Source: Clostridiales bacterium UBA3680 (GTDB taxonomy: Bacteria > Bacillota > Clostridia > Lachnospirales > CAG-274). Taken from it: a DNA stretch of 13,564 bases. Positions within the stretch are counted from its first letter, which is position 1, and every line of letters starts with the position of its first letter. Below, piece by piece: positions 1 to 7,299 of this stretch. The notes beneath the pieces were generated by a model. The model ran no database searches. It had not been told where the DNA came from and was given only the letters and a program-made list of their open reading frames with translations. The DNA lies in assembly GCA_002372875.1 (NCBI GenBank), contig DFJD01000119.1, positions 4,031 through 17,594 on the forward strand, written 5' to 3'. A program made the position numbers and the translations under genes.

Positions 1-47
1 TTTGTTTCTTTCTGTTTTGTTTCTTCTTTTATCTTTTTGCTATTCAT
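1..47 (-). CDS. grpE: Start of a partial gene, probably grpE (nucleotide exchange factor)
   Basis: Only the first 15 codons lie in the window; the gene continues past position 1. They read MNSKKIKEETKQKET, a lysine/glutamate-rich stretch like the disordered N-terminus usual in GrpE. The ATG (47-45) overlaps the hrcA stop codon, an arrangement typical of translational coupling, and a GGTGA Shine-Dalgarno lies 5 nt upstream inside the hrcA 3' end. The identification rests mainly on the conserved hrcA-grpE-dnaK-dnaJ order in Firmicutes; the residues alone cannot prove it. If correct, the product is the DnaK co-chaperone that exchanges ADP for ATP, co-transcribed with hrcA under CIRCE control. 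Confidence 0.5.
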   Translation of the reverse strand, partial: MNSKKIKEETKQKET

Positions 48-1092
48 CGTTATCACCGTCCTCCATGTCAGCCATTATATGATTTATCCTTCTTATGATG
101 CTGCTAAGCACCGATACCGTTTGAGAATAATTCATTCTCGTCGGCCCTATTATGCCTATTCTGCCGAAGGAGGAATTGCCCACCTTGTAATTGGCCTTTA
201 CTATGCTGCAATTTTTAAGCTCCTCCATATTATTCTCATCGCCTATCTGTATCTTCACGCTGTCTCGTGAGTCGTTGTCGTCTCCGAGAACGGTTATGAG
301 AAGATCCTTTTCGTCAAGGGCTCTGAAAATGCCTTTCGCCTTCTCGATATCGCTAAATTCGGGAAAGCCCAGCAAATTTTTTGCACCGCTTGTGTAAAGG
401 CGCAAGTTTTCGGAACTTTTGACCGTTTTAAAAGCGACCTTCAACACTTCGGTCACAAAGGCTCTGTTTTCGGGAAAATCCGTAAGGAGCCTTGCCACAT
501 TATCTTTGTCGATAGCTTCAAGCTCGACACCCGTGATAACGGAATTTATACGAGCGTTTATTTTCGTGAGCCTGTCACCTTCGGGAACATCGGTTGAGCG
601 TATGACCGTGTTTTTAACGGTTTTGTCCTCGGTTATAATTACCGCAACCACCGACTGTTCATCAAGAGAAACAAGCTGTATCTTCTTAAGAACGGTCTTT
701 TTGCTTGTCGGCTCGGTAATGACGGTGGTGTAGTTTGTAAGCATTGCCAAGGCTCTTGCCGTTTGCTGCATGATATAGTCTATCTGCCCGACATTAAACG
801 AAATGGCATTTTTAAGAAATTCCGTTTCCTCGCCGGTAAGCTCTCTTGAACGCATCATATTGTCCACATAGAGCCTGTAACCTTTATCGGAAGGTATCCT
901 TCCTGCGGAGGTATGAGGCTGTTCGATAAGCCCGAGCTCCTCCAGATCGCTCATTTCGTTTCTGATGGTTGCCGGTGATATTCCCAGATTATATTTTTTG
1001 GCAATGGTCCTTGAACCGATGGGTTCCGCATTTTCGATATAATCGGTAATTATTGCTTCAAGTATTTTCAGTTTTCTGTCATTGAGTAGCAA
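40..1092 (-). CDS. hrcA: Heat-inducible transcription repressor HrcA
   Basis: HrcA binds CIRCE operators and represses class I heat-shock genes; it needs GroE for activity. The N-terminal winged helix carries the family signature with ISPATIRNEMSDLEELG and the following SAGRIPSDKGYR, and the rest matches the usual HrcA domain order at about 350 residues. Two starts compete. A GTG at 1101-1099 gives three extra residues but has poor spacing to any Shine-Dalgarno. A TTG at 1092-1090 lies 5 nt after AGGTGA, which itself contains that GTG, and gives LLNDRKLKIL, the usual HrcA beginning. I chose the TTG. The gene has its own promoter and a CIRCE site and overlaps the next gene (probable grpE). HrcA identity is secure; the exact start is less so. 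Confidence 0.95.
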   Translation of the reverse strand: MLLNDRKLKILEAIITDYIENAEPIGSRTIAKKYNLGISPATIRNEMSDLEELGLIEQPHTSAGRIPSDKGYRLYVDNMMRSRELTGEETEFLKNAISFNVGQIDYIMQQTARALAMLTNYTTVITEPTSKKTVLKKIQLVSLDEQSVVAVIITEDKTVKNTVIRSTDVPEGDRLTKINARINSVITGVELEAIDKDNVARLLTDFPENRAFVTEVLKVAFKTVKSSENLRLYTSGAKNLLGFPEFSDIEKAKGIFRALDEKDLLITVLGDDNDSRDSVKIQIGDENNMEELKNCSIVKANYKVGNSSFGRIGIIGPTRMNYSQTVSVLSSIIRRINHIMADMEDGDNDE

Positions 1093-1114
1093 TTTTATCA
1101 CCTGCCTCGTATTG

Positions 1115-1141
1115 TTAGCACTCTAAATAGTTGAGTGCTAA
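1115..1141. promoter_or_regulatory. CIRCE operator (HrcA binding site)
   Basis: A perfect inverted repeat, TTAGCACTC - 9 nt - GAGTGCTAA, matches the CIRCE consensus exactly. It sits right at the predicted hrcA transcription start and upstream of the hrcA start codon, where bound HrcA would block its own operon. It lies about 80 bp from the divergent map promoter and does not overlap it, so control of map is not indicated. Confidence 0.97.
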
Positions 1142-1150
1142 CTTTATTGT

Positions 1151-1179
1151 AGGATACCACATCATTTTTGTTTTGTCAA
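1151..1179 (-). promoter_or_regulatory. Sigma-A promoter of the hrcA operon
   Basis: On the minus strand the -35 box TTGACA (1179-1174) and the -10 box TATCCT (1156-1151) are separated by exactly 17 nt. Transcription would start near 1144, next to the CIRCE operator, the classical layout of HrcA-repressed operons. The -35 is a perfect match and the -10 matches at four of six positions. Confidence 0.8.
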
Positions 1180-1219
1180 TAGCTTAAACAAATATTTTTT
1201 AAGTACCAATCAAAAATAT

Positions 1220-1248
1220 TTCACTTTTCGGAAAAATTATGATATACT
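1220..1248 (+). promoter_or_regulatory. Probable promoter of the map operon
   Basis: TTCACT (1220-1225), a 17-nt spacer and TATACT (1243-1248) form a plausible sigma-A promoter, with four and five consensus matches. The roughly 60-nt leader that follows can fold into a hairpin (1261-1279): GCATTGG pairs with CCA and ATGC around a GTAA tetraloop of GNRA type, with one bulged C. A clear AAGGAGA Shine-Dalgarno (1299-1305) precedes the map ATG. Confidence 0.6.
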
Positions 1249-1312
1249 GTAAGGCGGTGTGCATTGGGTAACCACATGCGCGTATTGAAACACATTATAA
1301 GGAGATTTTAAA

Positions 1313-2185
1313 ATGTTTAATATCGGAAGAAATGACAGATGCTGGTGCGGCAGCGGAAAAAAATATAAGGTATGCCACGAAAGGCTCGACGAGGAAAAAC
1401 TTATGCCCTTTATTGCCGAGGGCTACCCTCTGCCCTACAAAGAGCTTATTCTCTCCCCCGAGCAGATAGAAGGAGTTAAAAAGTGTTCAAGAGTTTCCGT
1501 TGCGATAATGGATGAACTTGACAGCTTTATAAAAGAAGGAGTTTCCACAGATCAGATAAACGATGTGGTGGAAAAGGTCACCGCCGACTTCGGTGCCGAA
1601 TCGGCAGACCTTGGCTACGAGGGCTTTCCGAAGAGCTGCTGTACTTCTATTAACAACGTTGTTTGTCACGGTATTCCCAACAAAAAAGATATACTTAAAG
1701 ACGGTGACATTATAAATGTTGATGTTACCACAAAGCTCAACGGTTATTTTTCCGACATGAGCAGAATGTATATGATAGGAAATGTAAGCGACGAGGCAAG
1801 ACAGCTTACGGAAGTAACAAAAAAGTGCATGGACGAGGGTATCGCCTGCATTAAGCCCTATATGCCCGTAGGCGAGATAGGAAACGTTATAAACGACATT
1901 GCCGACAAATACAACTACGGAGTTGTTCGTGCCCTTTGCGGACACGGAGTAGGTCTTGTTTTTCACGGAGACCCCATGGTAAACCACTACAGAACAGATG
2001 ATAAAACAATGATACTTGTTCCCGGTATGATGCTTACGGTAGAGCCTATGATAAATGCCGGAACATACAATGTCAAAATAGCCGATGACGGCTGGACGGT
2101 GCTTACAGCCGACGGTTCACTTTCCGCTCAGTGGGAGCATACCCTGCTTGTGACCGAAACGGGAGTGGAAATAATTACTGCTTGA
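1313..2185 (+). CDS. map: Type I methionine aminopeptidase with N-terminal SEC-C zinc motif
   Basis: A cytosolic metalloprotease that removes the initiator methionine from new proteins. The N-terminus is a SEC-C zinc-binding motif (C10, C12, C21, H22), the module also found at the SecA C-terminus and in long-form bacterial MetAPs, where it is thought to help ribosome or protein contacts. The catalytic domain follows from about residue 45. The five metal ligands D137, D148, H211, E244 and E275 have exactly the spacing of E. coli MetAP (D97, D108, H171, E204, E235), and H119 fits the substrate-binding His79. At 290 residues it is full length for the SEC-C form. The start is fixed by an AAGGAGA Shine-Dalgarno. 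First gene of a four-gene run; the next ATG is 9 bp after its stop. Confidence 0.95.
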   Translation: MFNIGRNDRCWCGSGKKYKVCHERLDEEKLMPFIAEGYPLPYKELILSPEQIEGVKKCSRVSVAIMDELDSFIKEGVSTDQINDVVEKVTADFGAESADLGYEGFPKSCCTSINNVVCHGIPNKKDILKDGDIINVDVTTKLNGYFSDMSRMYMIGNVSDEARQLTEVTKKCMDEGIACIKPYMPVGEIGNVINDIADKYNYGVVRALCGHGVGLVFHGDPMVNHYRTDDKTMILVPGMMLTVEPMINAGTYNVKIADDGWTVLTADGSLSAQWEHTLLVTETGVEIITA

Positions 2186-2194
2186 GAGGATAAA

Positions 2195-2989
2195 ATGAGA
2201 AATATAGATTTTTGGGGCGAGGCGCCCTACGGCTATGAAGAAAAATATAACGAGGGAAACAACAGCGGACTGCCCGTGCTGGATTTTTTCCCCGCCTCAG
2301 AAAAAGGGGAACATTCCTGCATGCTTATTCTTCCGGGAGGCGGCTACAATCATCTTGCCGACCATGAGGGAGAAAACATAGCAAAAAAACTGGGCGAAAA
2401 CGGAATTTCCGCCTTCGTACTCTATTACAGAGTTTTCCCCTATGCCTTTCCCGTCAATTTTTACGATGTGAAAAAGGCTTTTTCCCACATACGAAAAAAC
2501 GCGGAAAAATATCGTATAAACAAACTCGGCATAATGGGCTTTTCCGCAGGCGCCCATCTTGCCTGCACATACACGGAGCATTTCGACCGATACAATGACA
2601 TTGACGAAGAGAGTTTCCGCCCCGATGCCTTAGGTCTTTGCTACCCCGTTATTTCCTTTACCGATGAGAATATAATGCACGCAGGTTCCCTATCCTGCTT
2701 TTTCGGAAATGACGAAAAAAGAAAATCGGAACTTGCCGAACATTTTTCATGCGAAAAAAACGTAAGAGAGGATATGCCTCCTGTCTTTCTTTGGCACAGC
2801 TTTGAAGATAAGAGCGTAAACTGCATAAACTCCCTTGTAATGGCAAAATCTCTTAAAGAAAAGAACATACCCTTCGAGCTTCATCTCTTCCCGAACGGAA
2901 GGCACGGCTGCGACCTTGCCACGGATATAGAGGGTACAAAGCAGTGGTTCGATTTGTATGTAAACTGGCTTAAAAGACAGGGTTTTTAA
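2195..2989 (+). CDS. Alpha/beta hydrolase (esterase/lipase-like)
   Basis: A 264-residue alpha/beta hydrolase of the small esterase type, without signal peptide and so cytosolic. The oxyanion-hole loop is LPGGGYNHL (46-54), the nucleophile elbow GFSAGAHL has Ser117, and the likely acid and base are Asp205 (in HSFEDKSV) and His237 (in NGRHGCD). All triad residues are present. The layout matches enzymes annotated as acetyl-xylan esterase-like or prolyl-oligopeptidase-like hydrolases, but the substrate cannot be told from sequence. It starts 9 bp after map with AGAGGA as ribosome binding site and ends 1 bp before the methyltransferase gene, so it is very likely co-transcribed and translationally coupled. 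Confidence 0.85.
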   Translation: MRNIDFWGEAPYGYEEKYNEGNNSGLPVLDFFPASEKGEHSCMLILPGGGYNHLADHEGENIAKKLGENGISAFVLYYRVFPYAFPVNFYDVKKAFSHIRKNAEKYRINKLGIMGFSAGAHLACTYTEHFDRYNDIDEESFRPDALGLCYPVISFTDENIMHAGSLSCFFGNDEKRKSELAEHFSCEKNVREDMPPVFLWHSFEDKSVNCINSLVMAKSLKEKNIPFELHLFPNGRHGCDLATDIEGTKQWFDLYVNWLKRQGF

Positions 2990-2990
2990 T

Positions 2991-4148
2991 ATGTTAAACA
3001 GCGTACAGATAACCGAAAAGCTTACCGCCGTTCTTATCAACACCCGTTCGGCGGTAATAAGCAACAAAATAAACGGCGACACACCATACATAAAGGTGAC
3101 TGCCGAAGCCTTTGAAGGCAAAGAGGAGCTTAGCTATAAGTTTTCATTTTATACCGAAAATAAGGTCACCCATAAGATCATTTCGGAAGATGAGCTTGCA
3201 AAAGAGCTGATCCGAACAATGGAACTCGGCTTTAAGCAGTGCAATATTTTCGGTGAAAACAACATCACCCTTTTGATGAACAAAAAGCACAATTTCACCC
3301 TGCTTAAAATAAAAAAAGGTACCGTATCCGACATTAAAGGACACAACAGGGAAAAAAATCACATTCTCAAAAACGGGGAATATGTCTCCTGGGCATATCA
3401 TGTTGGGCTTACAGACAAAGACGGCATCGTTTTGAGCCACATGCAAAAAAAATTCAGGCAGATAAACAAGTTTCTTGAAATGCTTGCCGACATTGAAAGC
3501 AACGTTCCCGAAAACTCCGTTATAATAGATATGGGCTGCGGCAAAAGCTACCTTACATTTGCTGTTTACCACTATTTTAACACGGTAAAAAACAAGAATG
3601 TTTTTATCCGCGGCTACGACCTTAAAGAGCAGGTGGTGGAAAACTGCAACAAAATTGCGGAAAACTGCGGCTTTGACAGACTTAAATTCTACTGTGACAA
3701 CATAGAAAACGTGAACAACGAAAGCGGAAACATTTCCATGATAATCTCCCTTCACGCCTGCGACACAGCTACGGATTACGCAATATATCACGGTATAAGG
3801 TGGGGTTGCAAGGTCATGATGAATGTGCCCTGCTGTCAACACGAAATATTTAAACAGATAGACAAAAAAGCCTTTCCCCTTATGCTTGGTCACGGCATAC
3901 TTAAAGAGAGATTTTCCGCCCTTCTGACCGATTCGATAAGGGCAAGGATAATTGAACTTTGCGGCTACAAAACAGATGTTGTGGAATTTATAGATACCGA
4001 GCATACACCAAAGAATATAATGCTTCGTTCCGTAAAAAACGATAAGGGGCAAAATGCGGAAAAACTGCGTGAACTTGAAGAAATATTGGCAAAATATTCC
4101 GTAACGCCCACCCTTTACACACTTGCAAAAAAGGGAGGCTATATATGA
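2991..4148 (+). CDS. Class I SAM-dependent methyltransferase (Methyltransf_32-like)
   Basis: A 385-residue protein. The first 165 or so residues are a family-specific domain that I cannot name. The C-terminal part is a Rossmann methyltransferase: SAM-binding motif I is IIDMGCGKSYLTF (178-190), an acidic strand end at GYD (208-210) would contact the ribose, HACDTATD (255-262) is the motif IV region, and NVPCCQHE (278-285) is a conserved cysteine/histidine loop. This DMGCGKSYLT...HACDTATD...PCCQHE set is typical of the family related to eukaryotic METTL25/GSTCD proteins, so an RNA or protein target is possible, but the substrate is unknown. The start lies 1 bp after the hydrolase stop with only a weak ribosome binding site, suggesting translational coupling. 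Its stop overlaps the GNAT gene by 4 bp (ATGA). Confidence 0.85.
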   Translation: MLNSVQITEKLTAVLINTRSAVISNKINGDTPYIKVTAEAFEGKEELSYKFSFYTENKVTHKIISEDELAKELIRTMELGFKQCNIFGENNITLLMNKKHNFTLLKIKKGTVSDIKGHNREKNHILKNGEYVSWAYHVGLTDKDGIVLSHMQKKFRQINKFLEMLADIESNVPENSVIIDMGCGKSYLTFAVYHYFNTVKNKNVFIRGYDLKEQVVENCNKIAENCGFDRLKFYCDNIENVNNESGNISMIISLHACDTATDYAIYHGIRWGCKVMMNVPCCQHEIFKQIDKKAFPLMLGHGILKERFSALLTDSIRARIIELCGYKTDVVEFIDTEHTPKNIMLRSVKNDKGQNAEKLRELEEILAKYSVTPTLYTLAKKGGYI

Positions 4149-4609
4149 TAAGAAGAGCAAAGAAAGAGGATATTGAAGGTATCAACAAACTTTTGATGCA
4201 GGTGGAGGAAATACACCGCAAAATAAGACCCGATATTTTCAAAAAAGATGCAAAAAAATACACCGACAAGGAACTTGAGGAAATAATAAACAGTGAGGAT
4301 ACCCCCATATTTGTGTATATCGATGAGAGGCAGATTTTGGGCTATGCCTTTTGCATTTTTGAAACGGTGAAAGATGACGTACTTTTAAAGGACAGAAAAA
4401 CTCTTTATATAGACGATTTGTGTGTTGATGAAAGCATGCGAGGCAAACATATAGGAAATATGCTTTACGAGCATGTGCTTGACTTTGCAAAAAAAAGCGG
4501 CTGTTATAACGTTACCCTTAATGTATGGAACGGAAATGACAGTGCGGAAGGCTTTTACAAAAAAATGGGAATGGTACCGCAAAAAACATATATGGAAAAG
4601 ATATTGTAA
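4145..4609 (+). CDS. GNAT-family N-acetyltransferase
   Basis: A 154-residue single-domain acetyltransferase. The acetyl-CoA binding loop is RGKHIGNML (99-107) after the strand LYIDDLCVDE (87-96). The C-terminal motif NVWNGNDSAEGFYKKMGM (126-143) is the usual end of GNAT proteins, with Tyr138 in the position of the general acid. Small soluble GNATs of this form modify amines of small molecules or protein N-termini; the acceptor here is unknown. The ATG overlaps the methyltransferase stop (ATGA), so it is the fourth gene of the map operon. No hairpin terminator follows; the downstream DNA instead begins with the 17-bp sequence repeated in inverted form at 9606, so the native 3' end of the operon may have been altered. 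Confidence 0.9.
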   Translation: MIRRAKKEDIEGINKLLMQVEEIHRKIRPDIFKKDAKKYTDKELEEIINSEDTPIFVYIDERQILGYAFCIFETVKDDVLLKDRKTLYIDDLCVDESMRGKHIGNMLYEHVLDFAKKSGCYNVTLNVWNGNDSAEGFYKKMGMVPQKTYMEKIL

Positions 4610-4625
4610 AAAGGGGCTATGAAGA
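4609..4625 (+). repeat. Left copy of a 17-bp inverted repeat bounding the accessory block
   Basis: AAAAGGGGCTATGAAGA begins at the last base of the GNAT stop codon. An exact reverse complement lies at 9606-9622, 35 bp past the stop of the MATE gene. Each copy reads outward-to-inward from the 3' end of a backbone gene, and the 5-kb between them holds all the accessory genes. Identity stops at 17 bp on both sides. Confidence 0.75.
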
Positions 4626-4637
4626 AGTAAGGTAATA

Positions 4638-4766
4638 ATGAAAAGAAAACCTTTGTTTATCGACACTAATTTCACTAATTCAGATGGAACCATAGTAATT
4701 ACTGAACTTGAATTGACCTTTGAGCTTTTTGCGTCTTTTGGCAAATTCAAGGAAAGTCGCTTATAA
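4638..4766 (+). CDS. Possible small protein of 42 residues, unrecognised
   Basis: An ATG-to-TAA frame beginning MKRKPLFIDTNF and ending GKFKESRL. It has a weak AAGG ribosome binding site and no recognisable motif. It lies in the transition from the GNAT gene to the DUF6809-like gene and may be a chance frame or a scrap of a larger gene. A second tiny frame (25 codons) starts on its stop codon (TAATG) and is even less convincing. Confidence 0.2.
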   Translation: MKRKPLFIDTNFTNSDGTIVITELELTFELFASFGKFKESRL

Positions 4767-4826
4767 TGCGGTTTCACAGCACCGTACATTTAGCATCTTG
4801 CGGTCACTTGAAGCATACTTTTGTAA

Positions 4827-4848
4827 AAATAACGACCAAATAACGACC
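4827..4848 (+). repeat. Two tandem copies of an 11-bp unit
   Basis: AAATAACGACC occurs twice head to tail (4827-4837 and 4838-4848). The 11-bp period is close to one helical turn, so bound proteins would sit on the same face. The pair lies 56 bp before the start of the DUF6809-like gene, roughly where its promoter would be. Confidence 0.7.
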
Positions 4849-4903
4849 CAAATTAGGCGCACATCTGTTATACAATCAACATAATATTTTGGAGGATTAA
4901 CAG

Positions 4904-5173
4904 ATGAACAACATACTTAACAAGCTCTACTACGGTGAGATCAACCCCGCCGAAAAGCCTGCACCCGCTACCAAGCGATACATTGAGAACCGCGAGCTGA
5001 TATGCTCCACCGAGAACAAGCTGCTTGAACAGTTCCCCGACTGCAAGGAGCTGCTGGACACATATACCGATGTACTCCACATCGAAGCACAGTTAGAGTG
5101 CGAAGCTGACTTCGAGTGCGGATTCAGGCTCGGTGCTCTGATCGCGGCGGAACTGTCACAGCCTATCGAGTAA
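4904..5173 (+). CDS. Small DUF6809-like protein
   Basis: An 89-residue acidic, soluble protein without signal peptide or membrane segment. The start MNNILNKLYYGEINPAEK, a central helix-rich part with regularly spaced charged residues, and the end FECGFRLGALIAAEL resemble the short DUF6809 proteins common in Clostridia, often near mobile elements. The family assignment is from memory of the pattern and its function is unknown. The start is well supported: GGAGG (4891-4895) lies 8 nt upstream of the ATG. Codon choice (many CTG, GAG, AAG, CCC) differs from the flanking backbone genes, which suggests transfer. It stands alone, followed by its own terminator and converging on the radical SAM operon. 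Confidence 0.7.
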   Translation: MNNILNKLYYGEINPAEKPAPATKRYIENRELICSTENKLLEQFPDCKELLDTYTDVLHIEAQLECEADFECGFRLGALIAAELSQPIE

Positions 5174-5190
5174 ATTCAATTCAACCCAAT

Positions 5191-5220
5191 CCCCTTGACG
5201 CAAGTTGAGGGGAATTTTCT
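5191..5220 (+). terminator. Rho-independent terminator of the DUF6809-like gene
   Basis: CCCCTTGAC (5191-5199) pairs with GTTGAGGGG (5204-5212) around a GCAA tetraloop of GNRA type, including two G-U pairs, and is followed by AATTTTCT. The G-U pairs form only in the plus-strand transcript; on the minus strand they become mismatches, so it acts for the plus-strand gene and not for the converging radical SAM operon. Confidence 0.8.
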
Positions 5221-5238
5221 ATAAATGTATTTTCGAGC

Positions 5239-6150
5239 TTACTTGTTACGCTTGCCAGTATTATCAGATCCGCGTATTTCCTCGTGATAAAAGTAATCAA
5301 CAATTACCGGGTGACCTTTTGGAACTCTGCCATACGGCATTTCGTTATCCACAAACTGACAATCATACTTTTCAGCCATTTGTTCAGCCTTTTTCTCCAG
5401 CTCCTCAAAATAACTGCGGTCGTGCTTATTGTAGATCCGCTCATAAAGTGGTATCAGCTCGGGGCGTTTTTCAGCGATATAGTCTATGATCGTTTTCTTG
5501 AATCCACCGCGCAAATTAAGATTTTCAAGCCAGAACAGGTCACATTGTTCTCTTACGCGCTCAAAGATCTTCTCAAAGTCAGTGATACCGGGGAACACCG
5601 GCGATACAAAGCATACCGTTCTGATACCTGCATCATAGACCTTTTTCATAGCAGCTATTCGCCGTTCGATACTGACAGCATTGTCCATATCGCTTCTGAA
5701 CTGTTCGTCAAGGGTGTTTATTGACCACGAGACTGTGACTTGTCCGAGTTCTTTGAGCAAGTCAATATCCCTTACAACAAGGTCGGATTTTGTACAGATA
5801 AGTATATCCGCACCGCTACCAATGAGCTGTTCCAACAACTTCCGTGTATTTCGAAATTGTTCCTCCTGCGGAATGTAACCGTCTGTCACGGAACCGATAA
5901 CAACACGCTGACCTGCATACTTCGCCGGATTATTGATCTTCCCCCAATGCTTCACATCGAGAAAGGTTCCCCATTCTTCTGTATGTCCGGTAAAACGCTT
6001 CATAAACGAGGCATAGCAATACTTGCAGGCGTGCGTGCAGCCCACATACGGATTTACCGAATAGCCGCCTACAGGCAGGTTTGATTTCGTCATTATGTTT
6101 TTTGTCTCACTGTCTCCTATGATAATGTTATCTGATGTTATTTGTGCCAT
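5239..6150 (-). CDS. Radical SAM protein, mobile pair protein B type (SPL-like)
   Basis: A 303-residue radical SAM enzyme. The iron-sulfur motif is C38-x3-C42-x2-C45 (CTHACKYC) followed by YASFMKR. Later segments, YVGCTHACKYCYA, VVIGSVTDGYIPQE (about 84-97), ILICTKSDLVVRD and VSWSINTLDEQFRSDMD, match the spore photoproduct lyase-like/Rv2578c-like subgroup. Such enzymes cleave SAM with a [4Fe-4S] cluster to make a 5'-deoxyadenosyl radical; the substrate here is unknown. It is the last gene of the operon and overlaps the preceding radical SAM gene by 13 bp. This A/B pairing with a MarR regulator is the arrangement known as the radical SAM mobile pair, seen in scattered Clostridia. No terminator with a T-run is visible on this strand after the stop. 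Confidence 0.88.
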   Translation of the reverse strand: MAQITSDNIIIGDSETKNIMTKSNLPVGGYSVNPYVGCTHACKYCYASFMKRFTGHTEEWGTFLDVKHWGKINNPAKYAGQRVVIGSVTDGYIPQEEQFRNTRKLLEQLIGSGADILICTKSDLVVRDIDLLKELGQVTVSWSINTLDEQFRSDMDNAVSIERRIAAMKKVYDAGIRTVCFVSPVFPGITDFEKIFERVREQCDLFWLENLNLRGGFKKTIIDYIAEKRPELIPLYERIYNKHDRSYFEELEKKAEQMAEKYDCQFVDNEMPYGRVPKGHPVIVDYFYHEEIRGSDNTGKRNK

Positions 6151-6827
6151 TTTCTCTGTTCCTCCAGTACCCTGCCGAAAGCTTCGGGTAATTCCTGCAC
6201 CATATTCATATCGCCCATTATCGGCGAAAGATCTTCCTTCATAAAGACGGGTATGCTGAGAGAATGAGCCTGCTCAGTCAAAGAAACTGCCCATTCCGGT
6301 TCGGTATGTATCTTTTTGCAGCACGCTCCGGTCATAGTACCCACTACTATCCAGTCAATGCCTCTGAGATTGACCTGCTCCGGATCGTTGAAAAGCGGCT
6401 CAAAGGTAGCGTGATAATGCTTTGCTTTTACATTTTCCCGAAGTGCGTCAATACGCCACAATTCCTCTTTTCTTGTTACAGTGACACCGAACCAAGCGTT
6501 TTCAAGGTCTGTTTTTATATCGAGAAGATCGGGACGCTTTGTTAAAAACAAAAACTGATGCTGTGGATTCCGGCTTATCATTTCAAACACCTGCTCCTGC
6601 CACTCAGAACTCCAGCCCGCAAGGTCACTCATACCCGTCAGCAGGAAATTATGCGGACAGGGTTTATCCATTATCCGAAGTTTATTTTCAAAGAACTCCG
6701 GCTTCTCAAAATCGTCAATGGTATGAAAGCGCTTTACATTATTTCTCGCATAGCAATAGCCGCAGCCTATTGTGCAGCCGATCACGATATTAAGGTTTTG
6801 TATCAAAGACTTTATGCAAACGCTCAT
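6138..6827 (-). CDS. Radical SAM protein, mobile pair protein A type (DUF5131-like)
   Basis: A 229-residue protein with cluster motif C18-x3-C22-x2-C25 (CTIGCGYC) followed by YARNN. Downstream, LLTGMSDLAGW, the FLFLTKRPDLL strand, AWFGVTV, HATFEPLFN, IDWIVVGTMTGA and the closing IPVFMKE are the landmarks of the DUF5131 (phage Gp37/Gp68) radical SAM group, here in compact form. Biochemical activity is unknown. Its ATG overlaps the marR stop (ATGA) and its 3' end overlaps the protein B gene by 13 bp, so synthesis of the two enzymes is coupled, suggesting a complex or consecutive steps. Codon use resembles the rest of the cassette, not the backbone. Confidence 0.85.
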   Translation of the reverse strand: MSVCIKSLIQNLNIVIGCTIGCGYCYARNNVKRFHTIDDFEKPEFFENKLRIMDKPCPHNFLLTGMSDLAGWSSEWQEQVFEMISRNPQHQFLFLTKRPDLLDIKTDLENAWFGVTVTRKEELWRIDALRENVKAKHYHATFEPLFNDPEQVNLRGIDWIVVGTMTGACCKKIHTEPEWAVSLTEQAHSLSIPVFMKEDLSPIMGDMNMVQELPEAFGRVLEEQRKWHK

Positions 6828-7258
6828 TTTTCATATTCCTCCAGATTTTTAAGGATGCGATGCAGATAACTCTCAAACTGCTTTACTTCGTCTTTTGTGA
6901 AATCCTTATAGTATATGCCGCTTATTTCCTTTGTCACCTGATCATAATCTTTTTCAAGTGTTTTGGCGTTATCTGTAAGGTATATCAATATCTTTCTGCG
7001 GTCGCTGTCGCCGCGGTCACGATAGATAAGTCCCGCAGCTTCCATTCTGTCGATCATGCTCGTGAGAGATGTGACTGCAAGACCGGTCTGATGCGATATT
7101 TCATTTATCGGGATACCGTCACCCTGCCACAATACATAAAGAATACGCCCTTGCGCGCCATTGAAAGCGTCAATGTTCTTTTTGGCAAGTATCTGTTCAA
7201 ATATTCTGCCGCCGATCTGCTTTATCTGTGAAATAAGAAAACCACCTTGTTCTTTCAT
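6824..7258 (-). CDS. MarR-family transcriptional regulator
   Basis: A 144-residue winged-helix regulator: dimerisation helix 1 (MKEQGGFLISQIKQIGGRIF), helix-turn-helix with INEISHQTGLAVTSLTSMIDRMEAAGLI (51-78), wing with basic DRGDSDRRKI (81-90), and C-terminal dimerisation helices. The open frame continues upstream to 7342 inside the flavin reductase gene, but that part has no family similarity and I place the start at the ATG 7258-7256, where MarR homology begins. No Shine-Dalgarno lies at normal distance; AGGAGG is 35 nt upstream, with a hairpin between (see the separate entry). It is coupled to the downstream radical SAM gene through ATGA and probably controls the cassette in response to a small ligand, redox signal or oxidant. 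Confidence 0.88.
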   Translation of the reverse strand: MKEQGGFLISQIKQIGGRIFEQILAKKNIDAFNGAQGRILYVLWQGDGIPINEISHQTGLAVTSLTSMIDRMEAAGLIYRDRGDSDRRKILIYLTDNAKTLEKDYDQVTKEISGIYYKDFTKDEVKQFESYLHRILKNLEEYEK

Positions 7259-7299
7259 AATGATCAAGGCAGCCGCGGGAACGACTGCCTTTTCCTCCT
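7259..7299 (-). promoter_or_regulatory. Hairpin-bridged ribosome binding site of marR
   Basis: Just after the flavin reductase stop, AGGAGG (7299-7294) is an ideal Shine-Dalgarno but has no start codon at normal distance. Two nucleotides later a 26-nt hairpin begins: AAGGCAGTCG (7291-7282) pairs with CGGCTGCCTT (7275-7266), with one G-U pair and a 6-nt loop. After 7 more nucleotides comes the marR ATG. Folding the hairpin reduces the effective spacing from 35 to about 9 nt. This is the layout known from phage T4 genes 25 and 38. The geometry is seen; its function is inferred. Confidence 0.6.

Noticed and set aside
1115..1141. CIRCE controlling the divergent map operon
   Set aside because: The operator lies about 80 bp from the map promoter on its far upstream side and overlaps the hrcA start region instead.
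1487..1987. Open frame of 166 codons opposite map
   Set aside because: Antisense to the catalytic domain of MetAP, no ribosome binding site or motif.
3144..4160. Long open frame (338 codons) on the minus strand opposite the methyltransferase gene
   Set aside because: It is antisense to a clear SAM methyltransferase with matching codon use and motifs, has cysteine/histidine/phenylalanine-rich composition typical of a shadow frame, and shows no family similarity.
5284..6084. Plus-strand frames opposite the radical SAM B gene
   Set aside because: They mirror a well-supported radical SAM gene and have no recognisable domain.
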